Below are positions 9,873 through 21,190 of a stretch of DNA of 64,000 bases, piece by piece. Below the pieces are notes generated by a model, which did no database searches, was not told the DNA's origin, and was given only the letters and a program-made list of their open reading frames with translations. Position 1 is the stretch's first letter. Every line of letters begins with the position of its first letter. Both the position numbers and the translations under genes were made by a program. Source of the stretch: Lucinisca nassula (lineage: Eukaryota; Mollusca; Bivalvia; Lucinida; Lucinidae); assembly GCA_963580285.1 (NCBI GenBank), contig OY757026.1, positions 82,129,817 to 82,193,816 on the forward strand, in the 5' to 3' direction.

Positions 9873-10545
9873 GGGCTTACGAATTTACGCGGCTGCAATC
9901 CTCGCCTTTGGTTCCATCGCGATTTAGACAAATACTCTGTTCAGTCCACATGAAGGCTTCCTAACTCATCAGTGCAACATCTCCGAGAACACGAAAATCA
10001 AACAACCACAGAGATAAAAGGAGGGTGTGGACTCGACAGCAACAAACCACTGAAATGCTGGAGCAAAAATAAACCAACAGTTAGACTCCGATGGGCCCAA
10101 CCAGAGAAGAGTATCAGGTACCAACCGACATTCCATAAGTGAGCCTTTACGCTGGAACCGTCAAAGAATCTGAGGCCTGACCCACTAGCGTGCAATAAAA
10201 TAGGGGAGCAAAGTTATCAAATGTGACTGCGTTAACTACCATGCATGCAGTCTGTCGTATCACTAATCGATCCTACAAGATTCTAGGTAAATCTATAAAA
10301 TCCAAACCCTTATTAATGAAAGATATTTTTATAAAATGACGTTTGTGATTAATTTCAGAATCGATGAAATGACAAAGAGCATGTTGAGTATATAACCTCT
10401 TGCTAAAAGAGCAGCATCATATAACTGATTAGAACTGTCGTAGAATTTATCCGCATCGGTGTCCAGAATACGTAATATAGAAATTCCCAGTAACGATTCA
10501 GATTCAGTGTGTCTTGGTGAGTGGTTCAATTTGACCCTTCATCTC
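9572..10545 (-). mobile_element. Penelope-like element with RT core deleted
   Basis: Reading right to left, 10545-10330 encodes the N-terminal RILDTDADKFYDSSNQLYDAA. This jumps within a few codons (FINKGLDFIDLP, stop, DRLV) to the C-terminal RQTACMVVNAV and FDNFAPLFYCTLVGQASDS at 10290-10160. The 3' UTR then follows to 9572, including a G/C homopolymer at about 9857-9876. The whole catalytic RT is missing, giving a compact non-autonomous derivative that keeps both protein ends and the 3' end. It lies next to the LINE endonuclease piece, in the opposite orientation to the other nested copies. Confidence 0.8.
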
Positions 10546-10868
10546 AGCACTTAATAGTGGTTCTCAGGAGTGTAAGAATGTCAAGACCACAGTCGACCAA
10601 ACATAAACGTTTAGGATAATGTGTGCTAGCTACAGTTAACTTTGGTAGAGTTTAACCACTGAACGATGAACATTTCAGTCAACAAAGAATGCCGTGCCAC
10701 CGTCGGGCCGACCCAACTTTGGCCTGCTGTTTTTGAACTGAATGGGATGTAGACGGTAGCATGACATTTATGTTTCTTTGCAATGTTATGTTACCTTTCA
10801 TGGGTTTAAATATATGTTTTCTTCTTAATAGCTATGGATTTCTCACCAGAGCAATCCTATTGGACCTT
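10546..10868. other. No gene or repeat recognised
   Basis: About 320 bp without a feature I can name. A 60-codon frame crosses into the neighbouring SINE and is not credible as a gene. Confidence 0.5.
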
Positions 10869-10880
10869 GATGAGTTCAAC

Positions 10881-11430
10881 GGCCCCCGCCCATCGAGGCT
10901 TGAAGAAATAGATGGACTGGCCAATGCTTCTACGCAGAGCTGAAACTGACCGCACACGGGAACTGGTAAACCGCTTAGAGGATCTAACCCTGCTCAGGAA
11001 AAGCGGTGCGAGTCTGACCGTCCATGCTTAAAGACCCTATTGGTTTTATTGGGTGACAGGACTTGAGAAGTCATTTAGTTTATATCAATTTATTTTAGTT
11101 CGATTGCGATGAAAGCTTTCAGCTTATTGAATCGCTCTCGAACACTCATTCCGGATGTTTTCAAGCGCGCGCGAGAGAGAGGCGGGGCTTTTACACCACT
11201 GCTGTGTCATTACGTGTCTTGCTCAAGGACACACCTCGATACCGGTGGCCGGATTCGAACGCACAACCTCTCGATCATAAGTCGAACGCGTTAACCACTG
11301 CGCTATCAAGGCTGACATTTCATCTCAATATCGGGTAAAAGTCCCACAAAATTGGACGCAACGTCTCCATAATGACCTATACAGTGTTGACGGGAGACGT
11401 TAAACCCAAAACAATAATAATAACAAAAAT
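10881..11430 (+). mobile_element. SINE A interrupted by a tRNA-Ile-like SINE
   Basis: The family A start, central box and tail are all present. The host is split at about 11086 and resumes at 11312 with CATTTCATCTCAATATCGGG. GATGAGTTC (10869-10877) and GATGAATTC (11431-11439) form a slightly diverged target duplication. Confidence 0.85.
11087..11311 (-). mobile_element. SINE with tRNA-Ile(UAU)-like head, family V
   Basis: On the minus strand GCCTTGATAGCGCAGTGG begins a tRNA-like unit with loop CTTATGA (anticodon TAT) and B box GTTCGAATCC. Downstream are GTGTCCTTGAGCAAGACACG and an AT-rich end. The GTCTTGCTCAAGGACAC body box is a widespread feature of animal SINEs (from memory). Its insertion in a family A copy shows it moved later. 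Confidence 0.75.
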
Positions 11431-11439
11431 GATGAATTC

Positions 11440-11818
11440 TAAAAAGGACACACGTGGCCTAATGTGTAATATCGCTGACAATTTTATTAATCATGGGGTA
11501 TCTCAAAGCTGTAGTTCGAGCCTCGCTTGCGTCAAGTTCTGCAACGGAAGGTCAGGCTGTTTTTCTCATGACAGTATGAATTTTCTTCCTTTCTGTTTTT
11601 GTTTCTTTCTTAGGATATTTCAATTGTTAAAAATCTGACTTACGGACACTTTTCGAGTATGCCAACTCAAGTCGGCAACCAATATGCCACCCTACTGAAA
11701 AAATATTTGTTACCAAATGCGTCCAACTGATATTGGCTTGCGGTCGGTCAAGGTCTGCTGTCTTGGCAGCAGGTAAGGACATGAGAGGGATGCATTATTA
11801 TTATTACTATTATTATTA

Positions 11819-11862
<44 letters not shown>

Positions 11863-11990
11863 ATTATTATTAATGTTTCTTCATTTTTTCAAAGTCATTT
11901 ATATTCCTTCTTCACTCCTGTCCCTCTCATCGCCTCTGCTATATTTTCTTCTCCTTTTCTCACTTTCTCTGTGAGTCGACAGAAATAGAG
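11440..11990. other. Unannotated stretch with (ATT)n microsatellite
   Basis: No gene seen. The main feature is the (ATT/TTA)n tract at about 11792-11865. Confidence 0.6.
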
Positions 11991-12141
11991 AATACCAGGT
12001 GAGTGTCTTTTGATATCGAGTTTATCAGGCAAGGCTTCGAGAACGCTTGTAGAATCGCGAGGCTTGCCGAGCGATTCTACATGCGTTCTCGAAGCCGAGT
12101 CTGATAAACTTGATATCAAATGACACGAATCTGGTATTCTA
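11991..12141. repeat. Long hairpin (about 65-bp arms)
   Basis: GAATACCAGGTGAGTGTC... faces its near-complement ending CTGGTATTC. The tip is GCGAGGCTTGCCGAGC. The arms have scattered mismatches, so it is an old or non-conserved palindrome. The loop motif (GAGGCTT.GCCGAG) resembles the tip of the hairpin inside element K. Confidence 0.8.
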
Positions 12142-12930
12142 TTTATCAGTTTATCCCCTTTTACACTCTTAAATTAACAATTTACGATCAGTTATTGATG
12201 GTCCTCAGTGCGCCCGAGCATTCTTGCGGGCGATATTTAGTATCAGCTGACCATATTTTCCTATGATATTTTTTTCAAGTATTTTTTTTTTTTTTTTTCA
12301 TTTTTTCCAGTAACAATGACATTTTTTGTCATTTTTCCAGTAGTCCGGTTCATTCATAAAAGTGCAATGTCACGTTGACGTGATAAAGCTCACTTGTCCT
12401 GAGATAGCATATCTTTATCAGGTCAATACCTTCTAATGCAATATATATAGGGGGTAACTGATAAAATGACAAACAAGGGTTGACGTGTCTTTGAACCCGA
12501 ACACAATAAAACATCTGTTTTCAAGTCCAAAGGATTGCATGCTGCACCTACATAATGGACGTTTGGGTCATAAACGTGTAGAACGGATTGAGCTCATATG
12601 ACAACCTATATATACAGTAGTAACATCTCGTGTCAAGATACTCAGGAAGTAACGTGTGACGGCTGTAAAAAACTCTTCCCGTGCTTCATCATAGTGCAGA
12701 TTATATTTTATTTTCCTTTGAGCTAATTGAGCCCATTTTGACACTGAAAATCGAATACCGCTTAAGCCGGTGCTAAGGGGGCGTATACAGCCTTGCAAAC
12801 TACATTGCTGTGTATGAAGAGACTCAATAAAACTGAGTCACCGATTTTCGTTCTTTTAGCCTATGTGTTCTTTGTTTCCAGAGGCAACCTTTTAGCTTTT
12901 TATTATATATGTACATAACGGCTTACTTCT
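12142..12930. other. AT-rich, no gene recognised
   Basis: Contains a poly-T run at about 12282-12298. Nothing else could be assigned. Confidence 0.5.
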
Positions 12931-12934
12931 AACT

Positions 12935-13198
12935 GACGCGGGTTCGATGCCTGCCGGGGTCGGCAGCATTCTTTCGTGGAGATTGATAATAAAATCTTTT
13001 CTACGGTGATTCTCACCCTTCCGCTGATTCAAGAAGGGCAGTTGTTAGTTTCTGGCGAAAGAATGTGCACTGTTCTGGTTAACCTGTTACGTATATGCCT
13101 GCCCAGGAAAAGTCTGGATAAGTTAACTGACCAGCTCAAAAATGTGCTAAAAGTAGTGTTGACTTGGCCGTTTAACTCTAATATAAACAAATAAACAA
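12935..13198 (+). mobile_element. SINE, family B, 5'-truncated
   Basis: Starts within the tRNA-like part (GACGCGGGTTCGATGCCTGC) and continues through TTTCTACGGTGATTCTCACC, a central box with CTGCCCAGG and the tail GTGTTGACTTGGCCGTTTAA plus AAACAAATAAAC. It serves as the uninterrupted reference for the insertion seen at 3921. Confidence 0.85.
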
Positions 13199-13619
13199 AG
13201 CCACTGTCTAAATATCTCAAACATAAATGCTTTCGTATCCAAAAGCAAACTTAAATTCTTAAAGGTCCGAAATTGCTTGCGTATGTGTGCGCACACGTGC
13301 GCGTGCATGCTTCTCAGTAAGGTTTATCCTTATGGAATTTATCTTTACAACTTTTGTATAAAGTCTGGCAATTAGGCGACTTCTACTAGGGAAACACGGG
13401 TCTGGAATGATATTTTTCACGAAGAAAGATGCCTATTAATATCTGTTATTTTCCGTATTTGGATAATGTACATCCCAACGCAAAAAGTCAGTCGGCAAAA
13501 GTACAGCCCATGTGAACGAATTTTAAAGTAGGTAATTCATTTTAGGGTCACGTGTAATACAAGCGGAGACCCATAATGACTATCAGGAGTCTGCACTTAT
13601 GCTCTGTTCATTCTGAATG

Positions 13620-13885
13620 CATTATGTGCGATATTGTGCATTTTTCACATCTCCAAAATCACTAATTTTCTGATGAAATCCTTGATATGTTTCTTATAAA
13701 TGCTCATGACATAGGTTGTGTGTGCTCGTTAGAACCGCCTTATTGAGGCGGTTCTAACGCGTACCCACAACCTATGTCTTGGAGCAGAAATAAGAAAAAT
13801 AATGAATACCCCCGTAAACCCCAGTTTTCTCTATATAAAGTGGGGTTTAGGGGGGTCTTCATTTCACGGACTTGTTCACGTGATG
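13620..13885 (+). mobile_element. Palindromic MITE, C2 subtype
   Basis: The hairpin (GGTTGTGTGTGCTCGTTAG arm and near-complement) is followed by AACCCCAGTTTTCTCTATAT and AAGTGGGGTTTAGG. The right terminus is CACGGACTTGTTCACGTGATG-like. The left terminus is shortened (CATTATGTGCG). Confidence 0.85.
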
Positions 13886-14497
13886 TGAGCCCTGATCAAA
13901 CGTGCACTCTGAACTGAATCATTGAACTTAAAGTCGGTCGATCGACGTAAATATATAACCACCCGTGGTAGACAGCAGGCGACATCCTTGAAAAATATTG
14001 TCATTATTAATGGTAGATAATAATTTATCCATGAAAGCGCAAAATACATGTAGGGCTATTTAAAAGCAGATGAGAATTTTCAGTTTTATCATTGCGTTAT
14101 TTATCAGAGAAAATACGGCTTGATATTTCATGTGAATCGTGTGTTAGGTGATCATTCACATGAAATATCTCATATATTTTCTCTAATAATAATAAAATAA
14201 ATTTTGAACATGTCGTCTGCTACAATTTGGGTTTGGCGCTTTAGAGTAAGAAAGGTCGGTGTGTAAACTTACACCGGTAATCTTAACTTTCAAAACTCTA
14301 TTTCATAGCATTTTGCGTATGATTTATGATATGCAAATTAAATTTTAAAATTGCGAATATAATAGGATGTTTATATTTTTACTTACGCTAAAACGATTTT
14401 AAATGTTAGCATTTTTTTTGCGCTGACAGACTTATGCAAAACATTTTCGCACTGACATGTTTGAAAAATTAAGGTCTTTTCAGCAGTAGAACCTGAT
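13886..14497. other. AT-rich segment with a small hairpin
   Basis: No gene seen. An imperfect inverted repeat lies at about 14105-14195, where TATTTCATGTGAAT faces ATTCACATGAAATA, flanked by TATTTTCTCT / AGAGAAAATA. Confidence 0.6.
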
Positions 14498-14672
14498 TTA
14501 AGGGGAATTGGGAACAGCTGGCAGGTTTTTCCGCCATTTTTCAAAGGGAGATAACTTTCGGGACTTCCTGTTCACTTTTCTATATGCCATGTCGCACTGA
14601 AAAAGGGGTCTACCCACTATAAACATGGGAGACAAAAATACTTTTGCAGGAGTTGCCTCCCCTGAAGATGTA
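14498..14672 (+). repeat. Unclassified repeat G, copy 3
   Basis: Shares GGGAACAGCTGGCAG, CCGCCATTTTTCAAAGG and GGGAGACAAAAATACTTTTG with the copies at 1847 and 2850. It is the most diverged of the three and lacks the internal hairpin. Confidence 0.75.
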
Positions 14673-16869
14673 TCCATTCCCCATTAAAGGCATTTATTCT
14701 TGTAACAGTAGGACAGACTGTGTGTTCATAATTGTTTTATTGCCCCATGTGATATACTGACTATAGCAGATCAAAGGCGACCCTTAATCGGGCGATTAGT
14801 AGCTCTTGTTGAATCCCCTGACTGAGGCACTTAGGGGGAAAATCAATAATGTACACTCTAGTCAACAGTTAGTAAATTATTGATTTTCCCCAGGGAGGCC
14901 CCTCAGAGGACTTCTCTTCAGTCAGCACCGAGGGCTACTTAATATTATGTAATGAAATGATAGTCCTTAATAATCAAGAATAAATGCCTTTTAGCAAACG
15001 CCTCCAGCTGACATTAACACAAATTCTTCATTTAGGGTGCGACCATTTGATTTTTATGGTTGGGGGAGAAAGGGGGTCTTTCATTTGTGCCCATGCATGT
15101 TTTTTCTTTAAACTTTGTATATTGATTACTCAGCATATACGACCTATAAAAATGTATTTGATAAATTATATAAATCAAAGTAGGACTCAGGAGGCCACTC
15201 TAACTGACTCCCTCCATGAGCTGGTGTCTGCCTCTAAATAAGTGCGTCTTAAATCTTATGTTTTATTTAGTTTCAAGATCTGTGAACTGGATTGAATGCA
15301 GAACTCCATAGGCATTCCTTTGATACTAAAAAACCTTTTGAATTAATTAAAGTTTACATTTTCTGATAAAATAATTATCAAAAATCACATTTTTTAATTA
15401 AAATTTAAAAAAATTATCAAAATTCAATCCCTAAGATAAATATGTTCTAGTCTTTGTCAAGATTTCATTTTGCTAGGAAAACTTGCCATATGTATCTTCT
15501 TTAGCTATGCCAAATTTCATGAAAATCCGAAACCGGTAACACTGTAGTTTTACACCTTTAATGGATGTAAGTCGTTTCTGCAAAATTTACTATTTTATTG
15601 AAATCATCCAAGAACCTTATAAAAAGGCAATTCGTAACACTTACGCAATAAAAACGAGATTATACAAATCAAAATGTATACATATTGAGCTGATCTAGCT
15701 TAGAAACTATTAAAATATCATGAATTTATGATATTTTTCTTTCATTTATACACTATGATCTATCCAAAATAGTAGATAGTAAAACACTAAATCAAAAGGT
15801 ATTCTAATCAACAAATTAGGCTTAACAACATTATATTGCTTTTTAGTAGCAGCAAAATTATTGTGAACACGTGCAACTTTATTTAATGACTTTGCATAAG
15901 TCATGCTACTCAAATAGGTGTAAGGCAAGGAGATCCATTATTTTCATTTCCCAAAAGCTGGTATGCAAGGAAGCAATGGTCAGTGGTTTGTTGTTACTAG
16001 TAAAATAGTTCTGTTGATAAATCCATGGCCAGATTAAGCCTTAGATATACTGTCTTTATGAACACTGGATTATTATCCTAACGAAAAAGTTACAGTAATT
16101 ATTGGTTAGTATTTCCAAAAATCAAAATGTCACTGATATTGAGTTTCTGTTGCAAAAGATATCATTGATGGATGAGGCACAGAATATTTGGTGTAAACAA
16201 AGCTGTTCCATGACCCATATAAATTTTGCTATTAGACAGGGAGAGAAACAATTTCCTTCCTTACAGTACACATACATAAATATGTCTCTTTTCTGCATTG
16301 GTATTGTAATTGTTGACGTTATTTTAGTGTCTTATTTTTTCTATTTACTTTGTCAATATAGTGGTTAATTTATCGGAAGTGAGCTTTTAGTATTTTTTTC
16401 TGGTTGTAAAACTTTCAACCACTTCTTAAATGTTTCTGCTGAATGCAAGTTCACTGTTTTTTTAAGCCCTGTTCTTGCTTTTTGTTCAATAATAATTACC
16501 AGTACATTTCTGTGCAATGTATCTCTCAGCTTAGAAAGAGCATTGCAGTGTTTGGACAGAAAAAAGCATGACAATGTATTTACTGAAAATAATTTAAAAT
16601 CCTATGAGTAATGCGATATCTGCTCACAGATTGAATAATTATTATCAACAGTTTAAATGCTTCTTGATATCTTACATACTGTGCTTTGTAATTACTGCAA
16701 CAGCTTCTGAGATAGGTAAATGAAGTGAAAGACCTTTACAAATATATAGACAACACAATCATGATCACATAAGTTTTGGAACACTGACAAATGTACGACC
16801 ATGTGAATTCTAAAAGCAAATTCAAATGGCATTGGAATACAGCTTCAGGAAGCCGTTTGATTTCGTTCA
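14673..16869. other. AT-rich DNA, no gene recognised
   Basis: About 2.2 kb without recognisable coding signal. Around 14800-14950 GGGGAAAATCAATAATGTA and AAATTATTGATTTTCCCC form a loose hairpin. The short open frames here show no domain. Confidence 0.55.
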
Positions 16870-17140
16870 TAGGGGCTATACAAAAAAGATAGATTGGCTA
16901 GTGCCTATGCAGATACAAATTCTGAAAACTTAATGTCCAGGAAAAGTAATCTCAAGTGTTATTGATTTGCCCTAGAGTAAACCTTTCTTTTTAAATGGAC
17001 AGTTAGGGTTAAATAAACAAACAACAGTTTGACTTGAGAGTCATTTATCTCGAGTCGGATAACAAATCTCACAAAATCTGAAGCAACATCTAAAGTGACT
17101 GGTATGTTGTTGATTTGAATGTTAAATCTAAACATCACGT
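16870..17140 (+). mobile_element. Very old SINE A copy
   Basis: Heavily diverged but in order: AAAGATAGATTGG and TATGCAGA, then AATGTCCAGGAAAAG, then TCTCACAAAATCTGAAGCAA and TGTTGATTTGAATGTTAAAT. No target duplication is left. Confidence 0.5.
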
Positions 17141-18465
17141 TAGCACCATTGCCAAATTAGACAAGAAAGACAGAAATAAAACTGTGCACATGATTACATG
17201 GGTGCGTTTGATGATGTTTGTCATCAAAACCTTTGAGGTATAGTTCTGTAGACAAAATAGTTTGTTCCATAGGGGGCAAATTTACCGAAATGGAGGTTTA
17301 GAAATAATACTTATAATTATGCTATGAACTACTTACACAAACCATGCTATACTATAGCCATCCAAATTGAAAGCAATAGTAAAGTATTATTAAACAGCAT
17401 GACCAAAACATGATAATCATATAATTTCACATTTTGCTGAATCAGGACTATCAGTATTCAGTCTGTTAAAACACAATGTTACCGGTCCTCAATTTCCATC
17501 AAAATTCATCAACATGTTCCTAGGATATGTGGGTAGTTTTTGTGCCAAGATGGTGTCTTGACAAAAATTGGAACATGGTAAAAATGCATATACAATTTTA
17601 ATGAATACAAAAATAGGAGCTGAAATATGGGGACACCATCAAAGAAAACTGAATGCCCAGCCCCTATTACTAGACATATGATGTCATTCATAGTATCAAC
17701 TAACTCACCAATTATGGCTTTAATTCATAAAACATATCAGTATTAGATAGATGAAACTCTGAATACTGTAGACAAGTTTATATGAGAGTACTCTCTGTTG
17801 TGATAGAGACTTCATAAAATATGTAATAAATTTACTACGGAAATAAAATTTAAAAGTGAATGCATCGTAATTATAATGGTTATACCCAAGGCAATTATTG
17901 TGCATAGTTTCATCAGAATCCAAGCGTGGGCAGAAACCAATGCAAATTTCCTATACCTTGAAAGACCCCCTTTTATGAAAAAATATAGCCAGGACTCGAT
18001 GAAGCAAGAAATAATAAAGTTTGGATGACCATAGCTGTTTGAATAAAAAAATAGCCAGAATCAGAGTTATCACCAACTGTTTTAATGGCAAATGTAATAC
18101 AGCTGTATTAAAATTGGATCCTGAAACTGATATGTGATTTATTATGTTTTTCACTTAAAAGAAACTAGCAAACTTTTGCTCATTTAAATACTGTTACGGA
18201 TTGCTCAATGTGTTGCTCCTCTGTAAATTTTCACCTGTTGAAACAGTTTATATATTGTTTTTAGTTTTGAATTGTTTGTGGTGTGAAGGTCTGAAAATTG
18301 TAACTCACCCCTCACTCACTCACTTAAAGACAAAGCATTACTAACATTCGTGTCTCTGAAACATTGATATAAAATTAAGTATTTATATATAAGATTGCAT
18401 ATGAAAGTTACACAAAACTCATTACATTTCAAGTGTTATTGATCAAACAATACTTTTAAAATAAA
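17141..18465. other. AT-rich DNA, no gene recognised
   Basis: About 1.3 kb with no coding or repeat signal that I can name. Confidence 0.5.
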
Positions 18466-18468
18466 GCC

Positions 18469-19772
18469 TAGGTCACATAGCCCGACCGATGTCCGGCATC
18501 GGTGGAGCTCGGTAGATTTTTGGGGTGTCGCCGAGTTCCCCTCATCGGACGCATAGCTCGGTGACGTGATCGGGCTCCGTCCGGAAATCTACAGGCGACC
18601 GACCAAACACCGGTCGATGACCGTACGGAGTCTATCTTAACAGGGGAGATTTTTTCGGTCTATGTGATAGCAACTACCGGCCGTTGTTCGATCGGACATC
18701 GGGGGTGGGGGGGGGGGGATAACGCCGGTACCCGAGCAGGTTACAGGACACCGAACGGTCTTTGAACACTGCCCGGTCGATGTTCGGCCGTTGTAACTCG
18801 GACTTGGCGAGGGACGGGGGGCGATGGTCAGCTGTTACATCACTGTATATACGTCCAACCTGCCTGGCATGGTCAGTTCATCACTATGGGTGCACCGAGA
18901 AGACTTCGATTGGCGTTGTTAGTACACGAGCTAGGTCAGGCGAGGTTCCAGTACAACTTGGTCCTGGCGGCAATACTCGAAGAAGCCGAGAGGGAGCGAC
19001 AGAGGACCGGCAGAAGAGAAAGACGTTGGTGTTTGCGAGAGTGGATCCTACGCAGACCCTTTTCGGCCAATATAAGACGCTCATGAGGGAACTCGAGGCC
19101 GAGCACGCTGCCGACTTCAAGGCCTACCTCCGCATTGAGCCACAGATGTTCCAAGAGTTGCTCCACAGAGTTGGCCCCCGCACTGCCAAGACCACAAGGT
19201 AACTTTACACTTTGTGAACTTAGTGTGAAATTGTACTGAATGTACTGAATTTCATTGGTTGTTTTGCAAACACATGCCTTCCAAACATATTTATTATTGC
19301 TTGATTTTTGCTTCATATTTCACCCTCTTCTGTTGCAAGCAGCGATATCCGGCCGAGTTCCGGCCGATGTCCGGCCGAGCTTCGGCCACTGTCCCTTACA
19401 TCGGTCACCCACCGGTACTATATTTTCCAAGGCTCGGTCCCACATCGGTCGGACCTCAGCCGAAACTCGGTCGGTGTCCGTTCACAAAAGCTTGTCCTCT
19501 GGAGCCTCAGATGCACGGGACACCGGCCGATACTCAGCCGTACACCGGCCGATGCGTATTCCGATGTGGTAAGGATGGGGCTGCGATGAAGGAGCTCGCT
19601 GAATGCCCGTCGAATTTTAACTCCGAAGTTAAATTTCGCCGAGCTTCCCACCGATGCGGTTTTAAGCCCCAAACACCGGCCGGTGACCACGGGATTCCGG
19701 CCGGTGTTTGGCGAAAGTCGCATCGCTCGCTCATAGAAACCTCATCGGCCGAGCTATGTGACCTAGGCATAA
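18469..19772 (+). mobile_element. DNA transposon remnant with Harbinger-type exon
   Basis: The ends carry an inverted repeat: GCCTAGGTCACATAGC at 18469 and GCTATGTGACCTAGGC at 19757-19772. Inside each end are GC-rich, subterminal CCGGCCGATGTCCGGCC-like units (18480-18760 and 19340-19760) that contrast sharply with the AT-rich surroundings. Between them lies one exon-like segment (18886-19201) of a Harbinger transposase. A 3-bp target duplication, as expected for Harbinger, is not clear. The rest of the transposase is absent, so this is a non-autonomous copy. Confidence 0.7.
18886..19201 (+). pseudogene. PIF/Harbinger (HARBI1-like) nuclease, first exon, frameshifted
   Basis: The frame from the ATG at 18886 gives a basic segment ending RRWCLREWILRRP. 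One base is missing at about 19058, and the frame then becomes LFGQYKTLMRELEAEHAADF followed by YLRIEPQMFQELLHRVGPR. This is the conserved N-terminal region of Harbinger nucleases. It ends at a good splice donor (ACAAG/GTAACT, 19195-19205). The catalytic DDE domain, normally in a later exon, is absent. The frameshift could be a sequencing error, but the missing body makes it a relic. Confidence 0.75.
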
Positions 19773-19893
19773 AGGTCCAAATAAGAACTGTTGTTTATGT
19801 ATTGCTTGCCATATTTTTATATGCAATCGTTTCTAGTATAAGAACAAACAGAGATACATGGCTTATTCTTGCTTCCGTATCGTTCCTGTATTG

Positions 19894-19915
19894 AAAAAAA
19901 AAAAAAAAAAAAAAA
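19894..19915 (+). repeat. Poly-A run
   Basis: About 22 A residues directly upstream of the Tc1 relic. Confidence 0.9.
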
Positions 19916-19916
19916 G

Positions 19917-20692
19917 GACACGGTCAGAAGGCTACAAATCGATTTCCAGCATGCAATTGGTCAAATGATATCCGATCAAACAATACGTAACAGGTTACAT
20001 GGAGGTGATCTGAGAGCCAGACGTCCGGCAAGAGGGCCTATTCTCACCAGGCAACATCATGCACGGCGATATGAGTTTGTCCAAGAACATCAGAACTGGC
20101 GATTGCAAGACTGCCGTACAGTTCTGTTCACGGATGAAAGCAGATTTCACCTGAGTGCATGTAATCGACATGTTCGAGTTTGGAGACGACCCGGAGAACG
20201 ATACGAGGACTGCTGCAACATTGTGGAAACAGACAGATATTGATGGGGGGATCAGTGATTGTATGGGATTTCTTATGAAGACCGAACGGACTTGTACGTG
20301 ACAAACAGAGGTACATTGACTGCATTACGGTATCGAGATGAAATTCTAGATCCTATTGTGAGGCCTTTCGCCAGAGCAATCGGTGACAAATTCATTCTGA
20401 TGCAGGATAATGCGCACCCCCATACTGCTAGAGTGTGCATGGATTACGTTAATCGTGAGACTATTGAAGTAATGGACTGGTCGGCACTTTGTTCTGACTT
20501 AAACCCAATAGAACATGTGAGGGACATTCTTTACAGGGTGATCGTTCACCAATGACTATTCAAGATTTCACAAACATCCTTAGACATGAGCGGGAAACAC
20601 TAGCTTTACAAACTGTTCAAAATCTGGTTCGTAGCATGCCTCGGCGATGTCAGGAGTGTTGTGCTGCTCGAGGTGGTCATACACATTACTGA
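19917..20692 (+). pseudogene. Tc1-type transposase, 5'-truncated and frameshifted
   Basis: The catalytic triad is visible across frames: FTDESRF (first D), LMQDNAHPH (second D) and LNPIEHVRD (E), with 34 residues between the second D and the E, the DD34E spacing of Tc1. Upstream, QTIRNRLHGGDLRARRP and GPILTRQHHARR match the helix-turn-helix and linker region. The start of the protein is missing. Frames change at about 20240-20290 and after 20550, and the C-terminus RSMPRRCQECC...GGHTHY ends at the stop 20690-20692. Sequence to about 20950 may be the element's 3' flank. Confidence 0.85.
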
Positions 20693-21061
20693 CTGGAAAA
20701 AGTGACTGATTTGCGTATGTCTATGACATTTGAAATAATCTGACGTAAAGATGGCGATTTTTCAAACATTTATGCAAATTCCTCCTTAACAGGTAACAGG
20801 CCGTGAAATGTGAACTGGTTGCCAATGTTTGCCATTAAACATACTGCAGATAAAGTGACCGTTGTTTCATCATCATTACCCAACATCTTTACACTATGAG
20901 GAAATGCGTGTTTGGTCATTTAATTGTTTTGAGCAATATATATAGTTCGTTTGTCAGTAAATTTGGGAAATGTTACTGTTTGTGTTCTAAAAATTTTTGA
21001 GGGGTTTTACGGCCATTTCAAGATTATTTCACTTATATCGAGCTGATCGTTAATCAGAGGT

Positions 21062-21190
21062 GGGCGAAAATCGGAGTTCCCGGAGAAAAACCACCTGACC
21101 TTCCGTCTCACATATGACCCGAGTCAGGCTGGAACCACAGAGGTGAGAGTCTTAATGATTAAGAGTCAGCGCTCTTATCCACTGGGCCAC
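21062..21190 (-). mobile_element. tRNA-Lys(CUU)-like SINE head
   Basis: On the minus strand GTGGCCCAGTGGATAAGAGC (A-box-like) is followed by a loop CTCTTAA (anticodon CTT, Lys). Further on there is a body with CTCGGGTCATATGTGAGAC and GGTGGTTTTTCTCCGGG. The head begins exactly where the LINE tail at 21190-21560 ends. Confidence 0.6.

Noticed and set aside
18762..19202. 146-codon frame as a host gene
   Set aside because: Its last third is the Harbinger exon after a frameshift and its start is the GC-rich transposon end. The transposon explanation covers all of it.
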